A stretch of DNA of 64,000 bases, from positions 1 through 64,000 of the forward strand of contig CAYFLT010000013.1 of the NCBI GenBank assembly GCA_964344055.1, read 5' to 3'. A program made the position numbers and the translations under genes. Positions 32,492 to 41,522 of the stretch are shown piece after piece. Numbering within the stretch: the first letter of the stretch is position 1; each line of letters starts with the position of its first letter. The DNA is from OFTM10 sp964344055. GTDB lineage: Bacteria > Actinomycetota > Acidimicrobiia > Acidimicrobiales > Aldehydirespiratoraceae. The notes beneath the pieces are model-generated. The model had not been told where the DNA came from, did no database searches, and was given only the letters and a program-made list of their open reading frames with translations.

Positions 32492-33835
32492 GTGGAACTC
32501 CCCGAGACCCTCACCCGTTTCATCCACGAACTGACGCCCGCCGACCTGCCGGCCGAGGTGGAGGCGTGTGCACGCCGTTGTCTGCTGGACCTGCTCGGTG
32601 TGGCCGCGGCGGGCTCACAGACCCCGTTGGCGGGCATCATCGCGGGCCACGCAGAGGATCACTTCGCCGCCGGGCGGCGTGGATCGTCGATCCTGTTCGA
32701 CGGCCGTCAGGTGAGCCCGGCCGGGGCTGCGCTCGCCGGCGGCATGGCCATCGATTCCGTGGATGCCCACGACGGTCATCGCGTCACCAAGGGCCACGCC
32801 GGGTGTGGTGTTCTGCCGGCCCTGCTCGCCTATGCCGACGCGGAGGGCCTCGACGACGGTGGGGATTTCCTCACCATGTTGGTGATCGGCTACGAGGTGG
32901 CCACCCGGGCCGGGATCGCCCTGCATCGAACCGCGTGCGACTATCACACCTCCGGGGCCTGGGTCGCACTCGCGTGTGCGGCGCTCGGTTGCCGTGCACT
33001 CGGTGTCGACTCCGTGCGGACAGCGGAGGCGGTGGGAATCGCCGAATATCACGGACCCCGCAGCCAGATGATGCGCTGCATCGACCACCCGACGATGCTC
33101 AAGGACGGATCCGGCTGGGGGGCGATGGCGGGAGTAACGGCTGCCTATCTCGCCGCGAACGGATTCACGGGCGCACCGGCACTGACCATGGCAGTGCCGG
33201 AGGTCGCCGACCTGTGGGCGGACCTCGGGTCCGGCTGGCGCATCACCGAGCAGTACTTCAAGCCGTACCCGGTGTGCCGCTGGGCCCAGCCGGCGGTGGA
33301 AGCCGTGATGGGCCTCGTCACCGGCGAGGGTGTGCCCCACGGCGAGATCGCCGCGATAGAGGTGGCGACCTTCCACGAAGGTGCCCGGCTCGCCACGCGG
33401 CACCCGCGCAACACCGAGCAGGCGCAGTACAGCCTGCCGTTCCCAGTGGCCGCAGCCCTGGTTCGCGGGCGGCTCGGCCCGGCCGAGATCGGTGGTGACG
33501 CCCTCACCGATCCGACGATCGCCGCGTTGTCGGATCGGGTGCGCATCGTCGAGGACCCCGCGTACAACGAGGCCTTTCCCGACGCCCGCTTCGCCCGGGT
33601 CGTTCTGGAACTGACCGATGGTCGCCGGCTCGAGTCGGCGGCCACGGAGGCGAGTGGCGATCCCCACATCCCCATGTCCGACGACCAGATCCTCGACAAG
33701 TACCACGCCTTCGCCGGCCCCGTGCTGGGGGCTGAACGATCCGAGGCCATCGAGGCGGCGGTGGCGGGATTGGGATCGAGCCACTCGATCGAGGACCTCG
33801 CGGTGCTCGTGCACTCCGCGCCCGAGGCGGTCTGA
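32492..33835 (+). CDS. MmgE/PrpD-family protein
   Basis: The 447-residue protein starts at a GTG after GGGTGGAG. It has the family features LLDLLGVAAAG, GMAIDSVDAHDGHR, KGHAGCGVLPALLAYAD, KPYPVCRWAQPAVEA and QAQYSLPFPVAAAL (with EQAQYS). Members include 2-methylcitrate dehydratase and itaconate-type decarboxylases. Here the 2-methylcitrate cycle partners are absent, so the substrate is open. It is followed 2 bp later by the IclR gene. Confidence 0.9.
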   Translation: MELPETLTRFIHELTPADLPAEVEACARRCLLDLLGVAAAGSQTPLAGIIAGHAEDHFAAGRRGSSILFDGRQVSPAGAALAGGMAIDSVDAHDGHRVTKGHAGCGVLPALLAYADAEGLDDGGDFLTMLVIGYEVATRAGIALHRTACDYHTSGAWVALACAALGCRALGVDSVRTAEAVGIAEYHGPRSQMMRCIDHPTMLKDGSGWGAMAGVTAAYLAANGFTGAPALTMAVPEVADLWADLGSGWRITEQYFKPYPVCRWAQPAVEAVMGLVTGEGVPHGEIAAIEVATFHEGARLATRHPRNTEQAQYSLPFPVAAALVRGRLGPAEIGGDALTDPTIAALSDRVRIVEDPAYNEAFPDARFARVVLELTDGRRLESAATEASGDPHIPMSDDQILDKYHAFAGPVLGAERSEAIEAAVAGLGSSHSIEDLAVLVHSAPEAV

Positions 33836-33837
33836 GG

Positions 33838-34560
33838 ATGGTTCAGAGCGTCGAACGGGCGTTGACCCTCCTCACCGAGGCCTCACGTGAACCGGCGGGA
33901 CTCGGGCGACTCGCCGAACGGTCAGGTCTCCCCCTGTCCACCGCGTCTCGCCTGCTCGCCACGCTCGAGGCCGGTGGCGCGGTGGCGCGATCCGACGACG
34001 GCACCTATTCGGTCGGCCCCGCCATCGTCGGGATGACGTCGCCTACCAGTGGCGCCAGCCTCCAGGCGCTCTCCCATCCGCACCTGGCAACCCTCGCTGC
34101 TCATATCGACGAGGCGGTGTGCCTGTCGGTTCCGCTGGCGACCGAGACGCTCACCCTGGTGCAGGTCGACGTCCCCCGCCCGGTGCAGGCCCAGGACTGG
34201 ACCGGACGCCGGTGGCCACTCACCGCGGGCGGGAGCGGGTTGGTGATCCTCGCCACCTGGCCGGAAGCGAAGCTGGAGGCCGAGCTGGGCGGTGGCCCGA
34301 TGCCGGAGGGATTGGCCGACGTTCGAGCCCGAGGCGTGGCGTGGACCCATGGCGGATACGTCGAAGGCCTGTCGGGCCTGGCAGCCGCGGTGGTGAGCCC
34401 AGACGGGATCGGGCGAGCGTCGGTCGTGGCGTACGGGCCGAGCTACCGGTTCCCTGCCGCCGGCGCCGAACGCGAGGTCGAGGCGGCGGTTCGACGCACG
34501 GCGAGGCGGATCTCCGCCGAGCTGGCCGATGTCTGGGCGTCCCGAGGAGGCGTCCGATGA
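33838..34560 (+). CDS. IclR-family transcriptional regulator
   Basis: The 240-residue protein has the N-terminal winged helix VQSVERALTLLTEA with LAERSGLPLSTASRLLATLE, and a C-terminal effector domain with GRRWPLTAGGSGLVILA and SGLAAAVVSPDG. IclR proteins usually bind small acids. It sits between the PrpD and MttB genes and overlaps the latter by 4 nt, so it is part of the operon it probably controls through 32442-32476. Confidence 0.88.
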   Translation: MVQSVERALTLLTEASREPAGLGRLAERSGLPLSTASRLLATLEAGGAVARSDDGTYSVGPAIVGMTSPTSGASLQALSHPHLATLAAHIDEAVCLSVPLATETLTLVQVDVPRPVQAQDWTGRRWPLTAGGSGLVILATWPEAKLEAELGGGPMPEGLADVRARGVAWTHGGYVEGLSGLAAAVVSPDGIGRASVVAYGPSYRFPAAGAEREVEAAVRRTARRISAELADVWASRGGVR

Positions 34561-36080
34561 CCCGCCGTGGCCGGCGGAACCGCAACGGTGCGTCGGCTCG
34601 GATCCCCCAGCTCGAGTGGCGACGGGTCTCGAATCCGTTCGGCCCCCTCGACGTACTCCGACCCGAGCAGGTCGAGCGCATCCACGACGGGTCCATGCAG
34701 GTCCTGGAGGACCACGGTATCGAGCTGTGGTCGCCGACCGCCCGACACCTGTTCGAACAGGCCGGCGCAATCGTGGATCACGACACCGGAGTGGTACGGC
34801 CCGGCCGTGAGGTCATCGAGGCTGCGCTGGCGAGTGCACCAAGTCGCTTCACGCTGACGCCGCGGAATCCCGCCCGTTCGTTGGAACTGGGCGGATCCGA
34901 CATCGTGTTCGGACTGGTCGCCGGTCCACCCGCGGTCCACGACCGGGTGAACGGCCGACGACAGTCCAACCTCGCCGACTACGAGAACTTCGTACGCCTC
35001 GCCCACTACTTCGACGCGATCCACATGCTGGGGAATCAGGTGTCCGCGCCGATCGAACTCCCCGCCAACAACCGCCATCTCGACTGCTACCGCGCCAATC
35101 TCACCTACTGCGATCTCGCGTACCACTGCACTGCGATCGGCCGGGGCCGGGCTCTCGACGGCATCACGATGGCGGCCATCGCCCGGGGCCTCAGCCTCGA
35201 GCAGCTCGCCGACAGTCCGAGTGTTCTCACCGTCGTGAACGTCAACTCGCCCCGACGGATGGACGGCGAGATGGCCGACGGGCTGATGGCGATGGCCGAG
35301 CACGGCCAGCCGGTGTCGGTCACGCCCTTCACGCTGATGGGCGCGATGACGCCGGCGACCCTCGCAGGCGCACTGATCCAGGCCAATGCCGAGGCGCTCT
35401 TCGGCGTCGCGTTGACCCAACTCGCGAATCCGGGTGCGCCGGTCGTCTACGGCTCCTTCACCTCCAATGTCGACATGCGCTCCGGATCACCGGCATTCGG
35501 TACCCCCGAGAATGCCAAGGCGAATGTGGCGGCAGGCCAGCTCGCTCGGCGATACGGCCTGCCGTACCGGTCGAGCAACTGCACCGCCGCCAACACCGTC
35601 GACGCCCAGGCCGCCTACGAGACCCAGATGGCGCTGTGGGGTGCGATCCTGGGCGGGGCCAACATCGTGTACCACGCGGCCGGCTGGATGGAGGGCGGTC
35701 TGCAGGCGTCCTACGAGAAGCTGGTGCTCGATGTCGAGATGCTCCAGCACATGATGGAGTTCCTCACTCCTGTCGACACCTCCGACGAGCACCTCGCGAT
35801 CGACGCGATCGGGCGGGTGCCCACCGGCGGTCACTTCTTCGCCGACGAGCACACCATGGCTCGCTACGACACGGCGTTCTATGCACCGATGCTCTCTGAC
35901 TGGCGCACGTGGGAGCAGTGGAACGACGATGGCGGACGGACCGCCACCGAGCGGGCCACCGATCTCTGGCAACGCGCGCTCGAGGAGTACGAGCAGCCGC
36001 CGCTCGATACGGCGATCGCCGAGGAACTCGACGAGTACATCGCCAGACGCAAGACCGAGATCGGCGACGGAGAACCGTGA
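34557..36080 (+). CDS. MttB-family methyltransferase without pyrrolysine
   Basis: The 507-residue protein belongs to the trimethylamine methyltransferase (MttB/COG5598) superfamily. Diagnostic stretches are VLEDHGIELWSPTARHLFEQAGA, of which the pattern matters, then TPFTLMGAMTPATLAGALIQ and YRSSNCTAANTVDAQAAYE. No amber codon interrupts the frame, so it is a non-pyrrolysine homologue, like the glycine betaine enzyme MtgB. No corrinoid protein or reductive activator is adjacent, and the methyl acceptor is therefore unclear. The start at 34557 overlaps the IclR stop. Confidence 0.88.
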   Translation: MTRRGRRNRNGASARIPQLEWRRVSNPFGPLDVLRPEQVERIHDGSMQVLEDHGIELWSPTARHLFEQAGAIVDHDTGVVRPGREVIEAALASAPSRFTLTPRNPARSLELGGSDIVFGLVAGPPAVHDRVNGRRQSNLADYENFVRLAHYFDAIHMLGNQVSAPIELPANNRHLDCYRANLTYCDLAYHCTAIGRGRALDGITMAAIARGLSLEQLADSPSVLTVVNVNSPRRMDGEMADGLMAMAEHGQPVSVTPFTLMGAMTPATLAGALIQANAEALFGVALTQLANPGAPVVYGSFTSNVDMRSGSPAFGTPENAKANVAAGQLARRYGLPYRSSNCTAANTVDAQAAYETQMALWGAILGGANIVYHAAGWMEGGLQASYEKLVLDVEMLQHMMEFLTPVDTSDEHLAIDAIGRVPTGGHFFADEHTMARYDTAFYAPMLSDWRTWEQWNDDGGRTATERATDLWQRALEEYEQPPLDTAIAEELDEYIARRKTEIGDGEP

Positions 36081-36110
36081 CCAAAAACCGGCCGGGCGAA
36101 GATCGCGTCG

Positions 36111-37250
36111 TCAGTAGGAGCGCTTGGCGACTTCCTCGAGCATGACCTCGGTGGCGCCACCGCCGATGGGGAGGATGCGAGCGTCGCGGTACATGCGCTC
36201 GATGGCGGACTCCCGCATGTAGCCCATGCCGCCGTGGAACTGGACGCAGTCGTACATCACCTGGTTCACGACCTCGGCACCCCACGCTTTCACGCCGGAC
36301 ATCGCCTTCACGTTGTCCTGGCCCGAGTCGTGCATCCATGCCGCGTGGTACATCGACGCCCGGACGGCGTCGATCTTCGCCTGGTTCATCGCCATCCGTT
36401 GACGGATCGCCCCGAGGTCGTAGAGCGATCCGCCGAACGCCTTGCGTTCCTGGGTGTAGGCGTTCGTCATGTCGATCGCTTTCTGCGCCGCGCCGACCCC
36501 CATGCCGACGAGCACCATCCGCTCGTTCTGGAAGTTCTTCATGGTCTCGTAGAAGCCGCGATGGAGGGTGCCGAGGATCTGGCTCTCTGGCACCCAGACG
36601 TCGTCCAGCACCAACTCGGCGGTGTCGGAGCAGCGCCAACCATGCTTGTCGAGCTTGGTGGCCACCTCGAACCCCTCCGTCTCGGCCGGCACGAGGAACA
36701 TCGTGATGCCGTACTTGTTCTCGGGATCGGTACGGGCCGCGACGATGGTGAGGTCGCCGTACACCGCGTTGGTGATGAACATCTTGCGACCATTGATGCG
36801 CCAGCCGTCCCCGTCCTTCACCGCAGAGGAACGGATGCCGGCCACGTCGGATCCCGCATCGGGTTCGGTGACACCGATCGAGAGGATGGCCTCGCCCGAC
36901 ATCATCTTCGGCAGCCACTCCTCGTACTGCTCGGGTGAGCCCGAGTTGACGAGGTGAGGTCCGGCCATGTCGGTGTGCACGAGCACGGTGACGTCGAACC
37001 CCGCGAACGTCGACGCGCCCAGGGCTTCGGAGAAGGTCGCCGACGCGAGCATCCCCATGCCGAGGCCGCCGTGTTCCTCGGGGATCCGCAGGCTCAGCAT
37101 CCCCAGCTCACCCATCTGGAGGAGCACGTCCCGCGGGACCCGACCGGCCTCCTCCCACGCATCCCCGTGGGGGATGACTTCCTTCTCGACGAACCCGACC
37201 GTCTGGTCGTAGATCGCCTCCAGCTCTTCGGTCATGTAGACGTTGCGCAT
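36111..37250 (-). CDS. Acyl-CoA dehydrogenase
   Basis: The 379-residue flavoprotein has the family signatures LSIGVTEPDAGSDVAGI, INGRKMFITNA and the C-terminal VQFHGGMGYMRES. QERKAFGGSLYDLGAIR is the mid-domain hallmark. It is the last gene of the carboxylase operon, and its start overlaps the biotin carboxylase stop (TGATG). Paired with a methylcrotonyl-type carboxylase it would supply a 2,3-unsaturated CoA ester, as isovaleryl-CoA or citronellyl-CoA dehydrogenase does. Which one applies cannot be told. Confidence 0.9.
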   Translation of the reverse strand: MRNVYMTEELEAIYDQTVGFVEKEVIPHGDAWEEAGRVPRDVLLQMGELGMLSLRIPEEHGGLGMGMLASATFSEALGASTFAGFDVTVLVHTDMAGPHLVNSGSPEQYEEWLPKMMSGEAILSIGVTEPDAGSDVAGIRSSAVKDGDGWRINGRKMFITNAVYGDLTIVAARTDPENKYGITMFLVPAETEGFEVATKLDKHGWRCSDTAELVLDDVWVPESQILGTLHRGFYETMKNFQNERMVLVGMGVGAAQKAIDMTNAYTQERKAFGGSLYDLGAIRQRMAMNQAKIDAVRASMYHAAWMHDSGQDNVKAMSGVKAWGAEVVNQVMYDCVQFHGGMGYMRESAIERMYRDARILPIGGGATEVMLEEVAKRSY

Positions 37251-39124
37251 CACTCGGTCTCCTCGAACGTGATCAGGATCTGGTTGCTTTCGACTTGCTG
37301 CCCGGGCTCCACCCGCACTTCGGCGACCACGCCGGGACCGCCGGCGGTCAAGGTATGGAGCATCTTCATCGCCTCGATGACGACCACCGCATCGCCGCCG
37401 GCGACGGTGTCGCCGGGGCCGACGGGCACTTCGGTGACGAGGGCGGGGAACGGGGCGACGATGGCGCCCGCATGCCCGTGGCCGGTGGCGTCGCTCGGGG
37501 CCCAGTGTTCGCTGCGGGACCGCACCCGGAAGGTGTGCGACTGGCCGGCGTGGTTCACCACGACCTGCCGAGACGAGAGGTCGACGTGCGCGGCGGTAGC
37601 GCCGGCACCCGGCTCCACGGCCAGCTCGTGAACGTCGCCGGCGAGGTCCTCGAGCGCGAGGGTCCGCGAGGGCCGGTGGGGGGTGAGGCGCACGCTGCCG
37701 AGCGCCGACCACGGGCCCGCGTCGGCCGTCCCTCGCCGCGCCGAGTCCCAGACCGAGACGGCGATCTCCGCCGCCGATTCGACATCGTGATCGGCGGGGA
37801 GCTCGGTCTCGTCCAGGAACCGGGTGGTGACGCGCCCCGCGACGATCGGCTCCTGCTCGATCAGCCAGCGATGGAAGCCGGCGTTGGTGACCACGCCGCC
37901 GACCAACAGTTGCTCGAGTGCATCGCCGAGCCGGCGACGGGCGGTCTCACGATCGTCGGCGCCGACGATCAGCTTGGCGATCATCGGGTCGTAGTAGGGG
38001 GTGATCGGCGTCCCCGCTTCGATGGCGGCGTCCCAACGGACACCGTCGGGGAGGGTCACCCACGACACGGTCCCGATCTGAGGTGCGAAGTCATTGGTGG
38101 CGTCCTCGGCGTTGATCCGGGCCTCGAAGGCGTGGCCGCGGAGTTCCACCTCGTCCTGGGCAACCGGCAGCGGTTCCCCCGCCGCCACGGCGATTTGGAA
38201 CTCGACCAGGTCGTAGCCGGTCACGAATTCGGTGACTGGATGCTCCACCTGGAGCCGGGTGTTCATCTCGAGGAAGAAGTAGTCGCCGGTTTCGTCGTCG
38301 ACCACGAACTCGACGGTGCCCGTGGAGTCGTAGCCCATGGACCGGGCCAGTTCCGCGGCCGATGAGCGGAGACCCTGGCGAGTGGCGTCCGGGAGGTTCG
38401 GGGCCGGGGCTTCCTCGAGCACCTTCTGGTAGCGCCGCTGCACCGAGCACTCGCGTGTGCCCAGCTCGATCGCCCCGCCGTGCTTGTCGCCGACGACTTG
38501 CACCTCGACGTGTCGTGGCCGGGTGATGAAGCGCTCGACGATGACCCGCCCGTCGCCGAACGAACGCTCGGCTTCGGCGACCGCTTCATCCAGGGCCCGG
38601 TCGAACGCGTCAGCGGTGGAGGCGATCCGGATGCCCTTGCCGCCGCCTCCGGCCGCGGCCTTCACGAGGATCGGGTACCCGATCCGCTCTGCAGCCGCGA
38701 CGAGCGCGGCGTGGTCCTGGCTGTCGTCGAAACCGGGGATGATCGGCACCCCCGCTGCGGCCGCGATGCGGCGGGCCTCGATCTTCGAACCCATCGAGTC
38801 GATCACGTCGGGATTGGGGCCGATCCAGATGAGGCCGGCGTCGATCACCGCGCGGGCGAAGCCGGCGTTCTCGGAGAGAAAGCCGTAGCCAGGGTGGACG
38901 GCGTCCGCGCCCACGGAGTCGGCCGCGGCCAGGATGCGCTCGGCCGACAGGTACGAGGACGCAAGATCGGCGGGACCGATGGCCACAGCCTCGTCGGCGT
39001 CGTGCACGAAGGGCGCGCCTTCGTCCGGTTCGGCATAGACCGCCACAGTGCGGTGACCGAGGCGGCGGGCGGTGCGGATGACTCGACGGGCGATCTCGCC
39101 CCGGTTGGCGATGAGGATCTTCAC
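37250..39124 (-). CDS. Acyl-CoA carboxylase biotin-carboxylase/biotin-carrier subunit
   Basis: The 624-residue protein has a biotin carboxylase domain from KILIANRGEIARRVIRTARRLG, the ATP-grasp AAAGGGGKGIRI, and a C-terminal biotinyl domain with EAMKML (biotin Lys587). The length matches methylcrotonyl- or propionyl-CoA carboxylase alpha chains. It lies between the carboxyltransferase and dehydrogenase genes in a TetR-controlled operon. The substrate is decided by the partner subunit. Confidence 0.92.
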   Translation of the reverse strand: MKILIANRGEIARRVIRTARRLGHRTVAVYAEPDEGAPFVHDADEAVAIGPADLASSYLSAERILAAADSVGADAVHPGYGFLSENAGFARAVIDAGLIWIGPNPDVIDSMGSKIEARRIAAAAGVPIIPGFDDSQDHAALVAAAERIGYPILVKAAAGGGGKGIRIASTADAFDRALDEAVAEAERSFGDGRVIVERFITRPRHVEVQVVGDKHGGAIELGTRECSVQRRYQKVLEEAPAPNLPDATRQGLRSSAAELARSMGYDSTGTVEFVVDDETGDYFFLEMNTRLQVEHPVTEFVTGYDLVEFQIAVAAGEPLPVAQDEVELRGHAFEARINAEDATNDFAPQIGTVSWVTLPDGVRWDAAIEAGTPITPYYDPMIAKLIVGADDRETARRRLGDALEQLLVGGVVTNAGFHRWLIEQEPIVAGRVTTRFLDETELPADHDVESAAEIAVSVWDSARRGTADAGPWSALGSVRLTPHRPSRTLALEDLAGDVHELAVEPGAGATAAHVDLSSRQVVVNHAGQSHTFRVRSRSEHWAPSDATGHGHAGAIVAPFPALVTEVPVGPGDTVAGGDAVVVIEAMKMLHTLTAGGPGVVAEVRVEPGQQVESNQILITFEETE

Positions 39125-39134
39125 AGCAGCTCCC

Positions 39135-40757
39135 TCACATCCGGTAGACGAGGCCGGGCCCAGGGGTCGGTTCGTCCTGTCGGGATGCCACGGCGAGGCA
39201 GAGGCCGATGGCGTCGCGGGTGTCGATCGGGTCGATCAGGCCGTCGTCCCACAAGCGAGAGGTGGCGTAGTAGGGATCCGACTGGGTCTCGTACTGGCCT
39301 CGGATCTCGGCACGAATCGCGGCGATCTCCTCCTCGGTGGTCTCGGCGCCCTTCATGCCGCCCAGGCGGATGTCGACCAGGACCGTCTCGGCGGTGTCGG
39401 CCGCCATGGTGGCGATGCGGCTGTTGGGCCAGGCGAAGAGGAAGCGGGGGTTGAAGCCCCGTCCGCACATGCCGTAGTTGCCGGCGCCGTAGGACCCGCC
39501 GATCAACACGGTGTATTTCGGCACGGTGGCGTTGGCGACGGCGGCCACCATCTTCGCTCCGTTCTTGGCGATGCCGCCGGCCTCGGAGTCCTTGCCGACC
39601 ATGTAGCCGGAGGTGTTCTGCAGGAACAGGAGGGGGATCCGGCGCTGTTCGCAGAGCTCGATGAAGTGGGTGGCCTTCAGCGCAGCGTCGCTGAAGATGA
39701 TGCCGTTGTTGGCGATCACCCCGACGAGGTGACCCCACACTCGGGCGAAGCCACAGATGATCGACTCGCCCCATTCCGGCTTGAACGGCGAGAACTTCGA
39801 TCCGTCGACCATGCGGGCGATGATCTCAGTGGCGTCGAAGGGGATCCGATCGTCGGCGGAGACGATGCCGTAGATCTCGGCGGGGTCGTAGGCGGGGGGC
39901 TCGGGCTCCTGCCAGTCCAGCCAGCCCTGGCGATCGTCGATCGATCGCTGGTTGGTGGTGAGGCAGATCTCCCGGAGCTTGCCGTAGGCCTCTGTCTCGG
40001 TGTCGGCCAGGTAGTCGCTCACGCCCGACATCTGAGTGTGCAGTTCGGCGCCACCGAGGTCGTCGGGGTCGATGATCTCCCCGAGTGCGGCCTTCACGAT
40101 GGGCGGGCCGCCGAGGAAGATCCGGCCGATGCCCTCGACCATGATCACCTCGTCGCTCAAGGCGGGGACGTAGGCGCCGCCGGCCGTGCAGCCGCCGAGC
40201 ACGACCGAGAGCTGGGGGAGGCCCTGGGCGGAGAGGCGGGCCTGGCGGTAGAAGGAGCCACCGAAGTGGTCCTTGTCGGGGAAGATCTCGTCCTGCAGGG
40301 GCAGGAATGCACCGCCGGAGTCCACCAGGTAGATCACGCCGAGCCCGTTCTCCTCGGCGATCTCCTGGGCCCGCACGTGCTTCTTGATCGCCACCGGGAC
40401 GAGTGAGCCGCCTTTGACGGTGGCGTCGTTGCAGATGAAGACATAGGGGACGCCGTGGACGATGCCGATGCCGGTGACGATCCCGCCGCCGGGCACCTCG
40501 TCGTCGTACTGGCCGTAGCCCGACAGGGTGGAGAACTCGAGGAAGGGCGTGTTGGCGTCAGTGACCATGTCGATGCGGTCCCGGACCAGCACCTTGCCTC
40601 TGGAGAGGTGGCGCTCGATCGAGCGCTCCCGTCCGGCCCCGCCGTCGATCGCCACCTGCTGGCGATCTCTCAGCGTGGCGACGAGCTTCTCGTAGGCGGC
40701 CCGGTTGTCGGTGTACTGGGCGCTGCCGGTGTCGATTCGTGAGCTGATCGTTCTCAT
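39135..40757 (-). CDS. Acyl-CoA carboxylase carboxyltransferase (beta) subunit, methylcrotonyl-/geranyl-CoA type
   Basis: The 540-residue protein has YLVDSGGAFLPLQDEIFPD, GGCTAGGAYVPALSDE, FLQNTSGYMVGKDSEAGGIAKNGAK (diagnostic spacing) and SYGAGNYGMCGRGFNPRFLF. These match the MccB/AtuC group better than PccB. It carboxylates a branched enoyl-CoA using biotin from the partner chain. It lies 10 bp upstream of the alpha-subunit gene and 22 bp after the TetR gene. Confidence 0.9.
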   Translation of the reverse strand: MRTISSRIDTGSAQYTDNRAAYEKLVATLRDRQQVAIDGGAGRERSIERHLSRGKVLVRDRIDMVTDANTPFLEFSTLSGYGQYDDEVPGGGIVTGIGIVHGVPYVFICNDATVKGGSLVPVAIKKHVRAQEIAEENGLGVIYLVDSGGAFLPLQDEIFPDKDHFGGSFYRQARLSAQGLPQLSVVLGGCTAGGAYVPALSDEVIMVEGIGRIFLGGPPIVKAALGEIIDPDDLGGAELHTQMSGVSDYLADTETEAYGKLREICLTTNQRSIDDRQGWLDWQEPEPPAYDPAEIYGIVSADDRIPFDATEIIARMVDGSKFSPFKPEWGESIICGFARVWGHLVGVIANNGIIFSDAALKATHFIELCEQRRIPLLFLQNTSGYMVGKDSEAGGIAKNGAKMVAAVANATVPKYTVLIGGSYGAGNYGMCGRGFNPRFLFAWPNSRIATMAADTAETVLVDIRLGGMKGAETTEEEIAAIRAEIRGQYETQSDPYYATSRLWDDGLIDPIDTRDAIGLCLAVASRQDEPTPGPGLVYRM

Positions 40758-40779
40758 CGGTCGTTGTTCGCCTTCGTGG

Positions 40780-41382
40780 TCATGCGGCCATTCCGTTCCA
40801 GAATTGGCGAGTGATCGCCCGGGCGAGCGAGTCGAGCGTTCCCCGCTCGATGTCGAACCATTCGATCGAGGTGTTCATCGCTCCGAACAGGAGGAGTCGG
40901 TGGATGCCGTTGGTGGCGACCGGATCGACATCCCCGTCGGCTTCGAGTTCGACGAGGAGCTGGGTCCACATGGCTTCGTACCGGTCGCGGCTCGGGACGA
41001 CCGCCAGCTGGACCTCGGCCGGCGCGGTGCGGAACGCGGTGACATGGGCCGCGGTGTATGGGCCGTTCTCGTAGAGGGCGGCGAGGTGGGCCCGGACGTG
41101 GGCTGCCAGCCGGTCCCGCCCGGGCGCGCCTTCGGCATCACGCGCCGCGGCCTCGAACGCGTCGACCATGACCTCGATGCCCTGCTCGAAGATGGCGACC
41201 AGGAGTTCGTTCTTGGAGGCGAAGTGGTAGTAGAGCGAGCCGGCCCTCATGCCCACGAGATCGGCGATCTGGCGCAGTGATCCGCCGTCGACCCCCTTTT
41301 CGATGAACAGTTCGGCGGCCACGTCCATGATGCGGCGGCGGCTGTCGCCCGCTTCGCCGTTGGTCTCCATCACTGCGGCCAT
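40780..41382 (-). CDS. TetR-family regulator of the carboxylase operon
   Basis: The 200-residue protein has the helix-turn-helix GSLRQIADLVGMRAGSLYYHFASKNELL, with YYHFASK diagnostic. Its ATG is 6 nt after the -10 box, so it is probably leaderless. It is first in the operon with the carboxylase and dehydrogenase genes and should repress itself through the palindrome at 41395-41410. A CoA-ester inducer is likely but not shown. Confidence 0.9.
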   Translation of the reverse strand: MAAVMETNGEAGDSRRRIMDVAAELFIEKGVDGGSLRQIADLVGMRAGSLYYHFASKNELLVAIFEQGIEVMVDAFEAAARDAEGAPGRDRLAAHVRAHLAALYENGPYTAAHVTAFRTAPAEVQLAVVPSRDRYEAMWTQLLVELEADGDVDPVATNGIHRLLLFGAMNTSIEWFDIERGTLDSLARAITRQFWNGMAA

Positions 41383-41388
41383 TGAAGG

Positions 41389-41417
41389 AACCTACCTAAC
41401 GACCGTTAGGCTGTCAA
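41389..41417 (-). promoter_or_regulatory. Promoter with TetR operator in the spacer
   Basis: On the minus strand, consensus TTGACA (41417-41412), a 17-bp spacer and TAGGTT (41394-41389) form the promoter. The spacer is almost entirely CCTAACG-AC-CGTTAGG (41395-41410), a perfect 7+7 inverted repeat. Confidence 0.8.
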
Positions 41418-41522
41418 CCAGGGGGAGAACGGCGAGGAACGGGACGGGCGTGCGACGCGCGGGTCCTCGGCCCCTAGGCCCCGGATGCGCCGCTCCGTAC
41501 GGTGGAATCAGGAGGTGACGTC

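Noticed and set aside
34557..36080. Pyrrolysine-containing trimethylamine methyltransferase
   Set aside because: There is no in-frame TAG and no pyl gene nearby. The protein belongs to the wider MttB superfamily.
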